The notes beneath the pieces were generated by a model that was not told the origin of the DNA, searched no databases, and was given only the letters and a program-made list of their open reading frames with translations. DNA of 64,000 bases from assembly GCA_045631465.1 (NCBI GenBank), contig JAZQUV010000011.1, forward strand, positions 88,587 through 152,586, read 5' to 3'. The DNA is from Aphodosoma sp045631465 (GTDB lineage Bacteria; Bacteroidota; Bacteroidia; Bacteroidales; Paludibacteraceae). The position numbers were made by a program, and so were the translations under genes. Below are positions 25,995 to 34,390 of the stretch, in pieces. Within the stretch, counting starts at the first letter, position 1; each line of letters opens with the position of its first letter.

Positions 25995-26030
25995 CAAAAA
26001 AAAATCCACACTACAAAATACAACACAAAC

Positions 26031-26072
26031 AACTTTCAAATTTCAACAATTAAATTTCAAATCAATCAAAAT
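26031..26072. repeat. Heptamer array before nadK
   Basis: Six 7-base units, AACTTTC and AAATTTC predominating, ending directly at the nadK ATG. The first units repeat words of the tonB/DJ-1 array. Confidence 0.7.
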
Positions 26073-26939
26073 ATGCAAATTCTAATCTTTGGCAACAAAT
26101 ATAAATTGAAATTCATCGATCAAGTTAAAGATCTGTTTTTCAAACTAAAATCACATGGTGCAACTCTCCTTTTCGACCAAGAATTTGCCACAGAAATACA
26201 ACAATCCGGTTTGCTCGACATCTCCGAGTTCGACACTTTCCGCGACATCACCACTGCCGACATTGCTATCAGTCTCGGTGGCGATGGCACTTTGCTCTCT
26301 ACTGCCAACCGCATCGGCAACCGCCAAATACCAATTCTCGGCATAAATCTCGGTCGTTTGGGCTTCCTCACCGATGTACAAGCTCACGAACTCGACGCTC
26401 TCGACCAAATCATTCTCAACCAACAATACAAAATCGAAGACCGCACCGTTCTCCGTGCCGAAATACACCAAACTCCCTCATTGATAGAATATTCCCTCAA
26501 CGAAATCGCCGTTCTCAAACAAGACCTCTCTTCAATGATATCCATCGACGTCACCCTCAACGGCGAACCCCTCCACACCTATCAAGCCGACGGTCTTCTC
26601 GTCTCTACCCCAACCGGTTCAACTGCCTATTCCCTCAGCGTCGGCGGACCAATCATGATGCCCGAAAACCACAACCTCATCATCGCACCCGTAGCATCTC
26701 ACTCGCTCAACGTGCGACCCCTCATCATCCCCGACAATTGGAAAATCGACCTCGCCATACATAGCCGCAGTCACTCCTACCTCGCTTCCATCGATGGCCG
26801 AAGCATCACAATGCCCGACACCGCCACAATCTCAATCTCAAAAGCCGACTACACCGTCCGCATCATCCGCCTCGAAGGCCACTCTTTTCTCAACACTCTC
26901 AAAACAAAACTCATGTGGGGAGCCGACGTTCGCAGCTAG
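26073..26939 (+). CDS. nadK: NAD kinase
   Basis: 288 residues from ATG at 26073 (MQILIFGNKYKLKFID). The open frame extends 31 codons upstream, but those codons are promoter and repeat sequence, so the internal start is chosen. The catalytic GGDG motif is in ISLGGDGTLLSTANRIG, followed by GINLGRLGFLTDV; the C-terminal domain has SLNEIAVLK (NE/D motif) and ADGLLVSTPTGSTAYSLSVGGP. It phosphorylates NAD to NADP in the cytoplasm. fmt follows after a repeat-filled gap. Confidence 0.95.
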   Translation: MQILIFGNKYKLKFIDQVKDLFFKLKSHGATLLFDQEFATEIQQSGLLDISEFDTFRDITTADIAISLGGDGTLLSTANRIGNRQIPILGINLGRLGFLTDVQAHELDALDQIILNQQYKIEDRTVLRAEIHQTPSLIEYSLNEIAVLKQDLSSMISIDVTLNGEPLHTYQADGLLVSTPTGSTAYSLSVGGPIMMPENHNLIIAPVASHSLNVRPLIIPDNWKIDLAIHSRSHSYLASIDGRSITMPDTATISISKADYTVRIIRLEGHSFLNTLKTKLMWGADVRS

Positions 26940-26945
26940 TCCCAA

Positions 26946-27059
26946 ATACACACTCTCAGTGTGTATCCAATCCTCAAAAATCCAAAATTTAAATATACTA
27001 TACAGCAACCTGCAAGCAAGGTGCAAGCAAACCCAAAAATACACACTCTCAGTGTGTAT
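26946..27059. repeat. Dispersed core repeat copy C with flanking palindromes
   Basis: Two identical 21-base palindromes (arms ATACACACT and AGTGTGTAT around CTC) at 26946-26966 and 27039-27059 enclose the dispersed core in reverse orientation at 26991-27033. On the minus strand the core has TTGCTTGCACC, an extra 11-base unit, then GGTTGCTGTATAGTATATTT. The element fills the nadK to fmt gap. Confidence 0.85.
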
Positions 27060-27085
27060 CCACTCAAAAAACAAATACTAAAAAT

Positions 27086-28024
27086 ATGAAAATAATCTAC
27101 ATGGGAACCCCCGACTTTGCCGTAGAACCACTACGCCGCCTAGTCGAAGCTGGCAAAAACATCGTTGCCGTAGTCACCATGCCCGACAAACCTGCCGGTC
27201 GTGGCCACAAAATCCAATTCTCTCCAGTCAAAGAATATGCACTCAGTGTCGGACTCCCTCTTCTCCAACCCGTCAATCTCAAAGACCCTGAATTCGTAGA
27301 AGAACTCCGCTCATATCAAGCCGACCTACAAATCGTCGTTGCCTTCCGCATGTTGCCCGAAATCGTATGGAACATGCCACCTCTCGGCACATTCAACCTC
27401 CACGCCTCACTCCTACCTCAATACCGCGGAGCCGCCCCAATCAACTGGGCTGTCATCAATGGCGAAACCGAAACTGGCATCACCACCTTCTTCCTCCAAC
27501 ACGAAATTGACACCGGCAACATCATTATGCAAGAAAAAATCACCATTGCCCCCGACGACAATGCTGGCATAGTCCACGACCGCCTCATGATGCTCGGTGC
27601 CGACCTCGTACTCCAAACCGTCAACCAAATCGAATCTGGCAACGTCGCCTCAATCCCACAACCCGACGGCGAACTCAAGGCTGCTCCAAAAATCTTTAAA
27701 GACACCTGCCTAATCAACTTCAACACCACTGCCGAATCCGTGCGCAATCTCGTGCGTGGTCTAGCACCATATCCAGCAGCCTGGATCGAACTCACCGACC
27801 CAACAGGCAACACCACTAATATGAAAATCTACGAAGTCAGCAAAGAGCTCTGCACCCCATCCCACCCCGCAGGCACACTCGTTTGCGACGGCAAAAAAAT
27901 CCTAAAAGTTGCTGTACAAGACGGCTACATCCATCTCGACCAAGTCCAACTTGCCGGCAAAAAACGCATGCCCGCCGCCGACCTCATGCGTGGCACCGAC
28001 CTCACACAATACAAAATTCAATAA
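27086..28024 (+). CDS. fmt: Methionyl-tRNA formyltransferase
   Basis: 312 residues. N-terminal Rossmann domain with MGTPDFAVEPLRRLVEAG. The catalytic and folate-binding motif is FNLHASLLPQYRGAAPINWAV with the family's Asn and His, followed by TGITTFFLQHEIDTGNII (catalytic Asp). The C-terminal OB-fold begins near residue 208. It formylates initiator Met-tRNA using 10-formyl-THF. Confidence 0.96.
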   Translation: MKIIYMGTPDFAVEPLRRLVEAGKNIVAVVTMPDKPAGRGHKIQFSPVKEYALSVGLPLLQPVNLKDPEFVEELRSYQADLQIVVAFRMLPEIVWNMPPLGTFNLHASLLPQYRGAAPINWAVINGETETGITTFFLQHEIDTGNIIMQEKITIAPDDNAGIVHDRLMMLGADLVLQTVNQIESGNVASIPQPDGELKAAPKIFKDTCLINFNTTAESVRNLVRGLAPYPAAWIELTDPTGNTTNMKIYEVSKELCTPSHPAGTLVCDGKKILKVAVQDGYIHLDQVQLAGKKRMPAADLMRGTDLTQYKIQ

Positions 28025-28041
28025 TCCCCAAAAAAACACAT

Positions 28042-28080
28042 AAAAAGAGGCTGACCCCCTTATAGACAGCCTCTTTTTCG
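28042..28080. terminator. Terminator after fmt
   Basis: Stem AAAAAGAGGCTG (28042-28053) with CAGCCTCTTTTT (28067-28078), 13-base loop, U-rich end. Confidence 0.9.
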
Positions 28081-28112
28081 GAAGTGAATGATACTTTCTT
28101 GCCATTTTTTCG

Positions 28113-28120
28113 TATCTTTG
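28113..28120 (+). promoter_or_regulatory. Promoter -7 box for the WG-repeat gene
   Basis: TATCTTTG, 30 bases before the ATG. It directly follows the fmt terminator, so this gene is an independent unit. Confidence 0.65.
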
Positions 28121-28150
28121 TGATAATGAAAACTATTAAAAATTAGAGCT

Positions 28151-29632
28151 ATGATAAATGTAGAGCCAATTTTCCCATACACTATCGTTGAAGAGAATGG
28201 ATTGTATGGTATAACAGATAATCAAGGTAACCTTGTTGTACCTTGCGTTATGGATTATATTTGTAATGAAGCAGATGAAGAAGTTGGGCTGGAAACCTGG
28301 TTAGATTTCAACTGTGTCATTATCCGTAAAAACGAAAAGTATGGATTCTTCACAACAAATGGCAAATTTATAGAGCCGGCGTATGATACTTATGCTATTG
28401 ATCCGTGCGGTAATGACATACACGTAAGGACTGAAGATGGTTATGGAGTTTTTGCCTCGCCGGAATATGTATTTGAAAAAGTGCATCCACAGTATTCTAT
28501 TTTAGAGGAAATAGAACTGGATTATTTCGATGAAGATATGGACGATTTTTTTGATGAAATAGAAAATATGAGTTTGAAGACTTGGTTTGATATGGGAATC
28601 AACGAAGATGTTGTTTCTAAGATTATGGAAAGACTTCACACGTTGGGATATGAGGTTGCACAAGATCTGTGGACTTCGACCTATAAGGAGAATGCCCCTG
28701 TTAATATTAAGGAATTTGCCTTAGACGTATTATCAAGATTTGATACTTCGCATTTTAATGTGAGTATTACAGAGAAGATTCTTGATCTCAAGGCTCAAAG
28801 TAAGGGCGAGGAGATTAAGTTTTGGGAAATTGCAGAAGAAAATGATGAGTATGGCTGGATTTTGAATTGGTGTAAAGATATGGTGAAGAGAGGAGCCGTA
28901 TACTTCATATCACTCAAAAGTATGGCTAATGCAAATATTCCATTACTCAATCGTAAAATAGGAGAATTTCTCAAAAATAATGACAATGAGGGATACTATT
29001 CGATTTTCCTTCTGATTGATAGGCTTCTTCCTCGCCCTGAGCACGGCTCGTTCGATATTATCCCAGTACAATTCCCCGCAGGGAAACGCCCATCATGTAA
29101 ATATACATTCTTTGGCAACGAAGTCAGCGGCGAGATTGGAGAAATATACCTATACGAACACGGTATGCATGCGTACTATGTGAGCGTAAATGTATATGAT
29201 TCTGAAAATCCGGAAGAACTAATAGAAGATAATCATATTTTAGACATATCTGACATTGTTTTATCGGAGTTGCTTGCTTCACTTCAGCAAGTCATTGACC
29301 CTGCGGGAGAAAATAAAGAACTAACAGTGGCCATTGATAGGGCAATAAAAGCTGAGAATGAGAAGTCACCATTAGCGCAGATTCTCACTGATTGCGGAAT
29401 ATACGTTTTGTCTCTATCTGATTTCGGACGGTCACCTCGTTTCTACGATGAGAACATTGCAGAAGATGTTGATTATCTATGCGTATCCGGTGATGATGTT
29501 TTATTGACTCTGAAAAGTAGTACAATGCGTGTGAATACTGTGCTATTGAATGAGAGATGCGGAAACTATTCTTGGATAGTTGATGAGATCAAAGCAGCTG
29601 CCAATACAGTATACAAAAGATCTAAAAACTGA
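28151..29632 (+). CDS. WG-repeat (KWG) domain protein, function unknown
   Basis: 493 residues, acidic, no signal peptide or membrane segment. Three degenerate WG-type repeats lie at the N terminus: GLYGITDNQGNLVVPC (about 18-33), EKYGFFTTNGKFIEPAYD (about 60-77) and DGYGVFASPEYVFE (about 95-108). The remaining ~380 residues have no motif I recognise; 300-330 includes FDIIPVQFPAGKRPSCKYTF. WG repeats usually mediate protein contacts. The gene is monocistronic with its own promoter and uses more G/A-ending codons than fmt, which suggests a different origin from its neighbours. Confidence 0.65.
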   Translation: MINVEPIFPYTIVEENGLYGITDNQGNLVVPCVMDYICNEADEEVGLETWLDFNCVIIRKNEKYGFFTTNGKFIEPAYDTYAIDPCGNDIHVRTEDGYGVFASPEYVFEKVHPQYSILEEIELDYFDEDMDDFFDEIENMSLKTWFDMGINEDVVSKIMERLHTLGYEVAQDLWTSTYKENAPVNIKEFALDVLSRFDTSHFNVSITEKILDLKAQSKGEEIKFWEIAEENDEYGWILNWCKDMVKRGAVYFISLKSMANANIPLLNRKIGEFLKNNDNEGYYSIFLLIDRLLPRPEHGSFDIIPVQFPAGKRPSCKYTFFGNEVSGEIGEIYLYEHGMHAYYVSVNVYDSENPEELIEDNHILDISDIVLSELLASLQQVIDPAGENKELTVAIDRAIKAENEKSPLAQILTDCGIYVLSLSDFGRSPRFYDENIAEDVDYLCVSGDDVLLTLKSSTMRVNTVLLNERCGNYSWIVDEIKAAANTVYKRSKN

Positions 29633-29649
29633 TTTTAAAAACTGATTTT
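29624..29649. repeat. 13-base tandem duplication at the WG-gene stop codon
   Basis: AAAAACTGATTTT occurs twice head to tail; the stop TGA (29630-29632) is inside the first copy. Confidence 0.85.
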
Positions 29650-29798
29650 AATGGAACATATATTGAATAACCAATATATTGATATCCTCATAAAACCGAT
29701 CTCCACTAAATATAAATAATATATAGGTGACTCCTATACACCTTCAATTAGATACAAATAAAATAAACAAAACTAATTAGAACCAATAATATACAAAA

Positions 29799-29839
29799 GT
29801 GGCGTATGTAGGGAACTTTGTAGTTCACTCATACGCCAC
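29799..29839. other. Long hairpin in the WG gene to mutS gap
   Basis: Outer stem GTGGCGTATG (29799-29808) with CATACGCCAC (29830-29839), and an inner stem GAACT/AGTTC around TTGT, giving a nearly continuous hairpin. It may terminate either convergent gene, though the U tract is poor. The rest of 29633-29930 is AT-rich with no gene recognised. Confidence 0.6.
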
Positions 29840-29910
29840 CTTAGTTTATTCACAATGCATCTCTGGAAGATGCTTGATTTCAGTGCTTTACTTTCAAAAG
29901 TTTTGGGAGT

Positions 29911-29930
29911 AATTATGAATTATGAATTAA
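29911..29930. repeat. AATTATG heptamer array abutting the mutS stop
   Basis: Two exact AATTATG units and a third partial one, ending at the base before the mutS stop codon (29931-29933, minus strand). The same unit is used at 38844 and 41284. Confidence 0.75.
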
Positions 29931-32546
29931 TTAACTTTTCCCCGAAACTATTTTCTTTATCTCGTTCAGTTTCAACAAAGCTTCCACTGGTGTAAGATTA
30001 TCTATATTCAACCCTAATATCTCATCACGCACAGCTTTGAGCACTGGGTCATCTAATTGGAACATGCTGAGTTGAATACCCTCACGCACTGCGGCTTTGG
30101 TCATATCTTTGCCTTCGATGATAGATTGTTTGTTCTCTCGTTCGAGCAATTCCAATACTTCATTTGCCCTCTCAACAACCGAGCGTGGCATACCCGCCAT
30201 CTTTGCCACGTGGATACCAAAACTATGCTCACTGCCTCCACGCACCAATTTACGCAAAAATATCACTTTCTTATCTACCTCGCGCACCGACACATTGTAG
30301 TTCTTAACCCTCGCATACGATTTCTCCATTTCGTTAAGTTCGTGATAGTGCGTTGCAAACAATGTCTTGGCTCTCACTCCTTTGCGCTCGTGTATATACT
30401 CCACTATCGCCCACGCTATCGAGATACCGTCATACGTGCTAGTACCACGCCCCAATTCGTCGAACAACACCAAACTCCTGTCGGTCATATTATTCAATAT
30501 ACTTGCCGCTTCGTTCATCTCTACCATAAAGGTCGAATCGCCTACACTGAGGTTGTCGCTCGCGCCAACACGGGTAAATATCTTATCTACCACCCCTATT
30601 CGCGCTGCTTCGGCTGGTACATAACATCCCATTTGTGCCAACAACACTATCAATGCTGTCTGACGCAACAAGGCTGATTTACCTGCCATATTCGGACCTG
30701 TAATCATCATCACTTGCTGTTTTTCTCCATCGAGATACACATCGTTTGGCACATATGCCTCATCGATTGGCAATTGCTTTTCTATCACAGGGTGACGTCC
30801 TTGATGGATATCTATCACGTTCTCGTCGGTAATTACCGGACAGTTATACTTATTCTCAGCACTCACTCTCGCAAAGCCTAACAAACAGTCCAACTGCGCC
30901 AATTCTACGCAATCGACTTGTATTGCCGAAATATACTCTATCACTGCTTGCACTAATGAGTTAAACAACTGTGCTTCAAGCACTGCTATCTTCTCTTCTG
31001 CACCTAATATCTTCTCTTCATACTCTTTCAATTCGGCTGTGATATAACGCTCGGCACTCACCAATGTCTGCTTACGTATCCACTCTGCTGGCACTTTATC
31101 TTTGTGTGTATTGCGCACTTCGATATAGTAGCCGAACACGTTATTATAACTTATCTTAAGGCTTGGAATACCTGTCAATTCGCTCTCTCTCTGCTGTATC
31201 TGCATCAAATAGTCTTTGCCGTGATATGCTATCTGACGCAATTCGTCTAATTCGGCATTCACTCCTTCTGCTATCACTCCGCCTTTGTTCAACATTGCTG
31301 GTGCTGTTTCCGACAACTCGCGTCCTATGCGCTCTATCAATCTATCGCACGGATTGAGTCTATCTGATATTCGCAACATTGGTTCGCAATCTGTTGCCGC
31401 AGAGCATATTTGCTTTACTTCTGCTACCGATTGTAGTGCTATTTTCAATTGCAACAATTCGCGTGGCGTAACTCGGCCTACTGCCACTTTACTCATTATA
31501 CGCTCCAAATCACCTACTCGGCTGAGCGACTCCTCCAACATCTCTTTCATCTCTCGATTGCGGAACATCTGTGTCACTACCGACAATCTATCTTCGATTG
31601 GTTTCACCTCTTTCAATGGGAACATCAACCAACGCTTCAACAATCGTCCGCCCATAGGTGTCACCGTGCGGTCAATCACTTGACACAAACTGCGTCCCGA
31701 CTGATGCATACCGCCTAATAATTCTAGATTACGCACCGTAAATCCATCCATCCACACAAATCTATCTCCCTCTATACGAGCCAACGACGTAATATGCCCT
31801 ACCTGTTCATGCTTTGTTTGGTCAAGATAATAAAGCACTGCCCCTGCTGCCACTACGCCCAACTCCATATCATCCACGCCAAAACCTTTAAGGTTCTTAA
31901 CCTCAAAATGTTTCAACAACCTACTGCGTGCCGAATCTATCGTGTAAACCCAATCGGGCATCGATTGCAAAAAGTATTTTCCGCCCACCATATCAATCAC
32001 CTCACTGCGCATATCTGCTTCATATATAATCTCTTTCGGTGCAAACGAACCTATCAATTTCTCGATATAATCAGCCTTACCCTCACCCACCAAAAACTCA
32101 CCTGTTGATATATCCAACAAACTCAACCCCACTCCTTTTTTAGTCATATACACAGATGCCAAAAAGTTGTTCTCCTTCACGTCTAATATATTGTCGTTCA
32201 CACTCACACCTGGTGTAACCAATTCGGTTATACCTCTCTTCACCAAACCCTTACATGTCTTTGGGTCTTCCAATTGGTCGCAAATTGCCACACGCAATCC
32301 ATGACGCACCAATTTAGGCAAATAGGTGTCCAACGCGTGATGAGGGAAACCTGCCAACTCTACATACTGCGCTGCTCCATTGGCTCTACGCGTCAGCGTG
32401 ATACCCAATATCTCGCTCGTGCGTATAGCATCCTCCGAAAAGGTCTCATAAAAGTCACCCACACGAAACAAAAGCACTGCGTCCGGGTACTGTGCCTTTA
32501 TCTCATTATACTGTTTCATCAACGGCGTTTCTACAACTTTTGCCAT
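29931..32546 (-). CDS. mutS: DNA mismatch repair protein MutS
   Basis: 871 residues, full length. The mismatch-binding F-x-E motif is in VGDFYETF at about residue 30. Clamp and lever domains follow. The ATPase has Walker A TGPNMAGKSALLRQ at about 630, Walker B LVLFDELGRGTSTYDG and FATHYHELNEM. The C-terminal helix-turn-helix region and dimerisation tail are present. It recognises mismatches and loops with MutL (not in the window). Transcribed after the deacetylase-like gene with a 14-base gap. Confidence 0.97.
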   Translation of the reverse strand: MAKVVETPLMKQYNEIKAQYPDAVLLFRVGDFYETFSEDAIRTSEILGITLTRRANGAAQYVELAGFPHHALDTYLPKLVRHGLRVAICDQLEDPKTCKGLVKRGITELVTPGVSVNDNILDVKENNFLASVYMTKKGVGLSLLDISTGEFLVGEGKADYIEKLIGSFAPKEIIYEADMRSEVIDMVGGKYFLQSMPDWVYTIDSARSRLLKHFEVKNLKGFGVDDMELGVVAAGAVLYYLDQTKHEQVGHITSLARIEGDRFVWMDGFTVRNLELLGGMHQSGRSLCQVIDRTVTPMGGRLLKRWLMFPLKEVKPIEDRLSVVTQMFRNREMKEMLEESLSRVGDLERIMSKVAVGRVTPRELLQLKIALQSVAEVKQICSAATDCEPMLRISDRLNPCDRLIERIGRELSETAPAMLNKGGVIAEGVNAELDELRQIAYHGKDYLMQIQQRESELTGIPSLKISYNNVFGYYIEVRNTHKDKVPAEWIRKQTLVSAERYITAELKEYEEKILGAEEKIAVLEAQLFNSLVQAVIEYISAIQVDCVELAQLDCLLGFARVSAENKYNCPVITDENVIDIHQGRHPVIEKQLPIDEAYVPNDVYLDGEKQQVMMITGPNMAGKSALLRQTALIVLLAQMGCYVPAEAARIGVVDKIFTRVGASDNLSVGDSTFMVEMNEAASILNNMTDRSLVLFDELGRGTSTYDGISIAWAIVEYIHERKGVRAKTLFATHYHELNEMEKSYARVKNYNVSVREVDKKVIFLRKLVRGGSEHSFGIHVAKMAGMPRSVVERANEVLELLERENKQSIIEGKDMTKAAVREGIQLSMFQLDDPVLKAVRDEILGLNIDNLTPVEALLKLNEIKKIVSGKS

Positions 32547-32551
32547 ATTTC

Positions 32552-32583
32552 AATTAAAAATTAAGAATTAAAAATTAAGAATC
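32552..32583. repeat. AATTAAR heptamer array overlapping the deacetylase-like gene end
   Basis: Four alternating AATTAAA and AATTAAG units plus a partial fifth. The last codons and stop (32561-32563) of the leftward gene are made of repeat. Its other end is 5 bases from the mutS ATG. Confidence 0.88.
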
Positions 32584-33331
32584 TCTTTATTATATTTTTC
32601 AACTTCTGCATCACCAACTCTCTCATCCATTCCCACATATTATCTGTCCACCTTTGTGGATGCGTGGTCATCATCACACAATTCGGAAAACTCCCTTCTT
32701 TCAATGCCTTTATCACATCATCTGTTGTCTTATACACCCAACCTTTCGCCTCCCATACCAACTTAAAATCCGCTACTTTATCACGACGATTCACCCCATT
32801 CCAACTGCGCCCTGTGTCGGTCAAATAAAACATCTCACTCCAATCTACATCTATCTGTGGTTCACCTATCAATCCCAATTTCTTATAATCATACACTCGC
32901 CACATATCCTTTGAATCAAACCTACTCGTTGGTGACCCATGCATCGTAATTGTTCTCACATCAGCTACTTGACGCATCTTCTTTACATTACGCACAAACC
33001 TTGCATATGCCTTATCTGCATCTCCTTTCTCGCTCACCAACTCCTCATAATGATACCCCACTTCATGCCCTAAACTCTCTATATATCTAATCTCATCACT
33101 ATCATCATCTATAAATTTCTCTCTAATATAATACGATGCCCTTACCCTCATCTCACTCTCAACCTCAGCCAATCGCCTCGCTCTCTCTACCTGTCTATCC
33201 ACATCATGTCGCATCACCACTAATTTATCTGCCCTATGCCCCTCAGCATACTCGGCATAAGTCACAAACTCATACCCAGCATCCTTCAATGCCGAAACCA
33301 ACTCTCTATATTTATTTATAGTAAAATCCAT
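32561..33331 (-). CDS. Polysaccharide deacetylase-like protein
   Basis: 256 residues from ATG at 33331 (MDFTINKYRELVSAL); an upstream TTG in frame adds six residues but lies in a repeat. Motifs LVVMRHDVDR (first Asp motif of NodB-type enzymes) and GHEVGYHYEEL (metal-binding His motif) support a deacetylase-fold hydrolase; TITMHGSP and MMTTHPQRWTD are further conserved segments. No signal peptide, so it probably acts in the cytoplasm on glycan precursors, or the substrate differs from chitin-like polymers. First gene of an operon with mutS. The C-terminal IFNS is encoded by the heptamer repeat, so the end of the protein may vary. Confidence 0.7.
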   Translation of the reverse strand: MDFTINKYRELVSALKDAGYEFVTYAEYAEGHRADKLVVMRHDVDRQVERARRLAEVESEMRVRASYYIREKFIDDDSDEIRYIESLGHEVGYHYEELVSEKGDADKAYARFVRNVKKMRQVADVRTITMHGSPTSRFDSKDMWRVYDYKKLGLIGEPQIDVDWSEMFYLTDTGRSWNGVNRRDKVADFKLVWEAKGWVYKTTDDVIKALKEGSFPNCVMMTTHPQRWTDNMWEWMRELVMQKLKNIIKRFLIFNS

Positions 33332-33340
33332 AAATTTTTT

Positions 33341-33368
33341 AGAGTACAAATTACAGAGTACAGATTAC
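33341..33368. repeat. Heptamer array upstream of the deacetylase-like gene
   Basis: Four 7-base units of type AGAGTAC and AGATTAC, beginning 9 bases upstream of the leftward ATG. Confidence 0.8.
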
Positions 33369-33405
33369 AAATACATTAGCCATCAACTGTTGAGTGTTGA
33401 CTTTT

Positions 33406-33475
33406 TGCGATAAGCGAGAGCAACGAAGTTTACTTAAGTTGCCGAACAAAGCAAAAAAACTTGAGCAAAGCGAAA
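33406..33475. repeat. AAGCGAG-type dispersed repeat, copy 1
   Basis: Contains TAAGCGAG, TTTACTTAAGTTGCCGA and CAAAGC, matching copies at 38612-38675 and 47952-48008. It lies in the presumed leader of the leftward deacetylase-mutS operon. Confidence 0.6.
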
Positions 33476-33487
33476 ACTATTGATTTG

Positions 33488-33495
33488 CAAAGTTA
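33488..33495 (-). promoter_or_regulatory. Promoter -7 box for deacetylase-mutS
   Basis: TAACTTTG on the minus strand, about 157 bases before the ATG. The long leader would include repeat copy 1 and the heptamer array. Confidence 0.6.
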
Positions 33496-33540
33496 CAAAA
33501 AAAACTTGACAATTTAGTTGTATATCTCAAATTAAATTTG

Positions 33541-33548
33541 TAATTTTG
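33541..33548 (+). promoter_or_regulatory. Promoter -7 box for the GT2-prfB operon
   Basis: TAATTTTG, 56 bases before the ATG of the glycosyltransferase gene, divergent from the promoter at 33495. Confidence 0.6.
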
Positions 33549-33573
33549 CAGTTAATAATGCCTTAAGGGCTAT

Positions 33574-33601
33574 CTAAACTCTAATCACTAAACTCTAACA
33601 T
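33574..33601. repeat. CTAAACT heptamer array before the GT2 gene
   Basis: Four units (CTAAACT twice, CTAATCA, CTAACAT), ending 2 bases before the ATG and therefore within the 5' leader. Confidence 0.85.
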
Positions 33602-33603
33602 TT

Positions 33604-34347
33604 ATGCATAGCGATTCAGTAGTAATTATTCCTACTTACAACGAAAAGGAAAACATTGAGAAAATCATCCGTGCTATCTTTGCACTACCTAAATGTTTTC
33701 ACATCCTCGTCATCGACGATGGCTCGCCTGATGGCACTGCAGCTATAGTAAAAAATCTCCAAAAAGAATTTACCGAAGAATTACATATTGTTGAGCGAAC
33801 AGGCAAACTTGGACTCGGAACAGCCTACATCGCAGGTTTCAAATGGGTTCTCGACCACGACTATGAATACGCCTTCGAAATGGATGCAGACTTCTCTCAC
33901 CCTGTACCAAAACTTCTCGAACTCTACGATGCTTGTGCTAATCAAGGTGCCGATGTTGCCATTGGTTCACGCTATGTGGGCAACGTAGTGAACGTAGTCA
34001 ATTGGCCTATGGGTCGTGTACTTATGAGCTACTATGCTTCTAAATATGTACGTTGCGTCACTGGCCTCCCTGTTGCCGACACCACTGCTGGTTTTAAATG
34101 CTACCGCCGCCAAGTACTCCAAATTATCGAATTCGACAAAATCCGCTTCAAAGGCTACGCATTCCAAATCGAAATGAAATTTACTGCCTACAAATGTGGT
34201 TTCACTATCAAGGAAGTACCTATCGTATTCGTCAACCGCGTCGAAGGTACATCTAAAATGTCAGGCGGCATCTTCTCCGAAGCTCTATTCGGCGTCGTAA
34301 AACTCAAAATCTCTAGCTGGTTCCGCAAATACCCACAAAAGAATTAA
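33604..34347 (+). CDS. GT2 polyprenol-phosphate mannose synthase-like glycosyltransferase
   Basis: 247 residues, the size of soluble Dpm1-type enzymes. Motifs: VVIIPTYNEKENIEKII, ILVIDDGSPDGTA, and the metal site FEMDADFSHP, where polyprenol-phosphate mannose/glucose synthases have DADxSHxP. PVADTTAGFKCYRR is also typical. It has no C-terminal membrane domain. It probably transfers a hexose from a nucleotide sugar to a lipid phosphate carrier; the sugar is not determined. Followed by prfB, with the gap made entirely of heptamers. Confidence 0.88.
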   Translation: MHSDSVVIIPTYNEKENIEKIIRAIFALPKCFHILVIDDGSPDGTAAIVKNLQKEFTEELHIVERTGKLGLGTAYIAGFKWVLDHDYEYAFEMDADFSHPVPKLLELYDACANQGADVAIGSRYVGNVVNVVNWPMGRVLMSYYASKYVRCVTGLPVADTTAGFKCYRRQVLQIIEFDKIRFKGYAFQIEMKFTAYKCGFTIKEVPIVFVNRVEGTSKMSGGIFSEALFGVVKLKISSWFRKYPQKN

Positions 34348-34390
34348 AAATTAAGAATTAAAAACATTCCTAATTTCTCATTCCTAATTA
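34342..34390. repeat. Heptamer array bridging GT2 stop and prfB start
   Basis: Seven consecutive 7-base units: three of AATTAAA/G type, AACATTC, and three of CTAATTT/CTCATTC type. The first unit contains the GT2 stop (34345-34347) and the last ends on the A of the prfB ATG. The whole intercistronic region is repeat. Confidence 0.9.

Noticed and set aside
25980..26072. Upstream start for NAD kinase
   Set aside because: The stretch contains promoter and repeat sequence and gives a low-complexity extension not found in the family.
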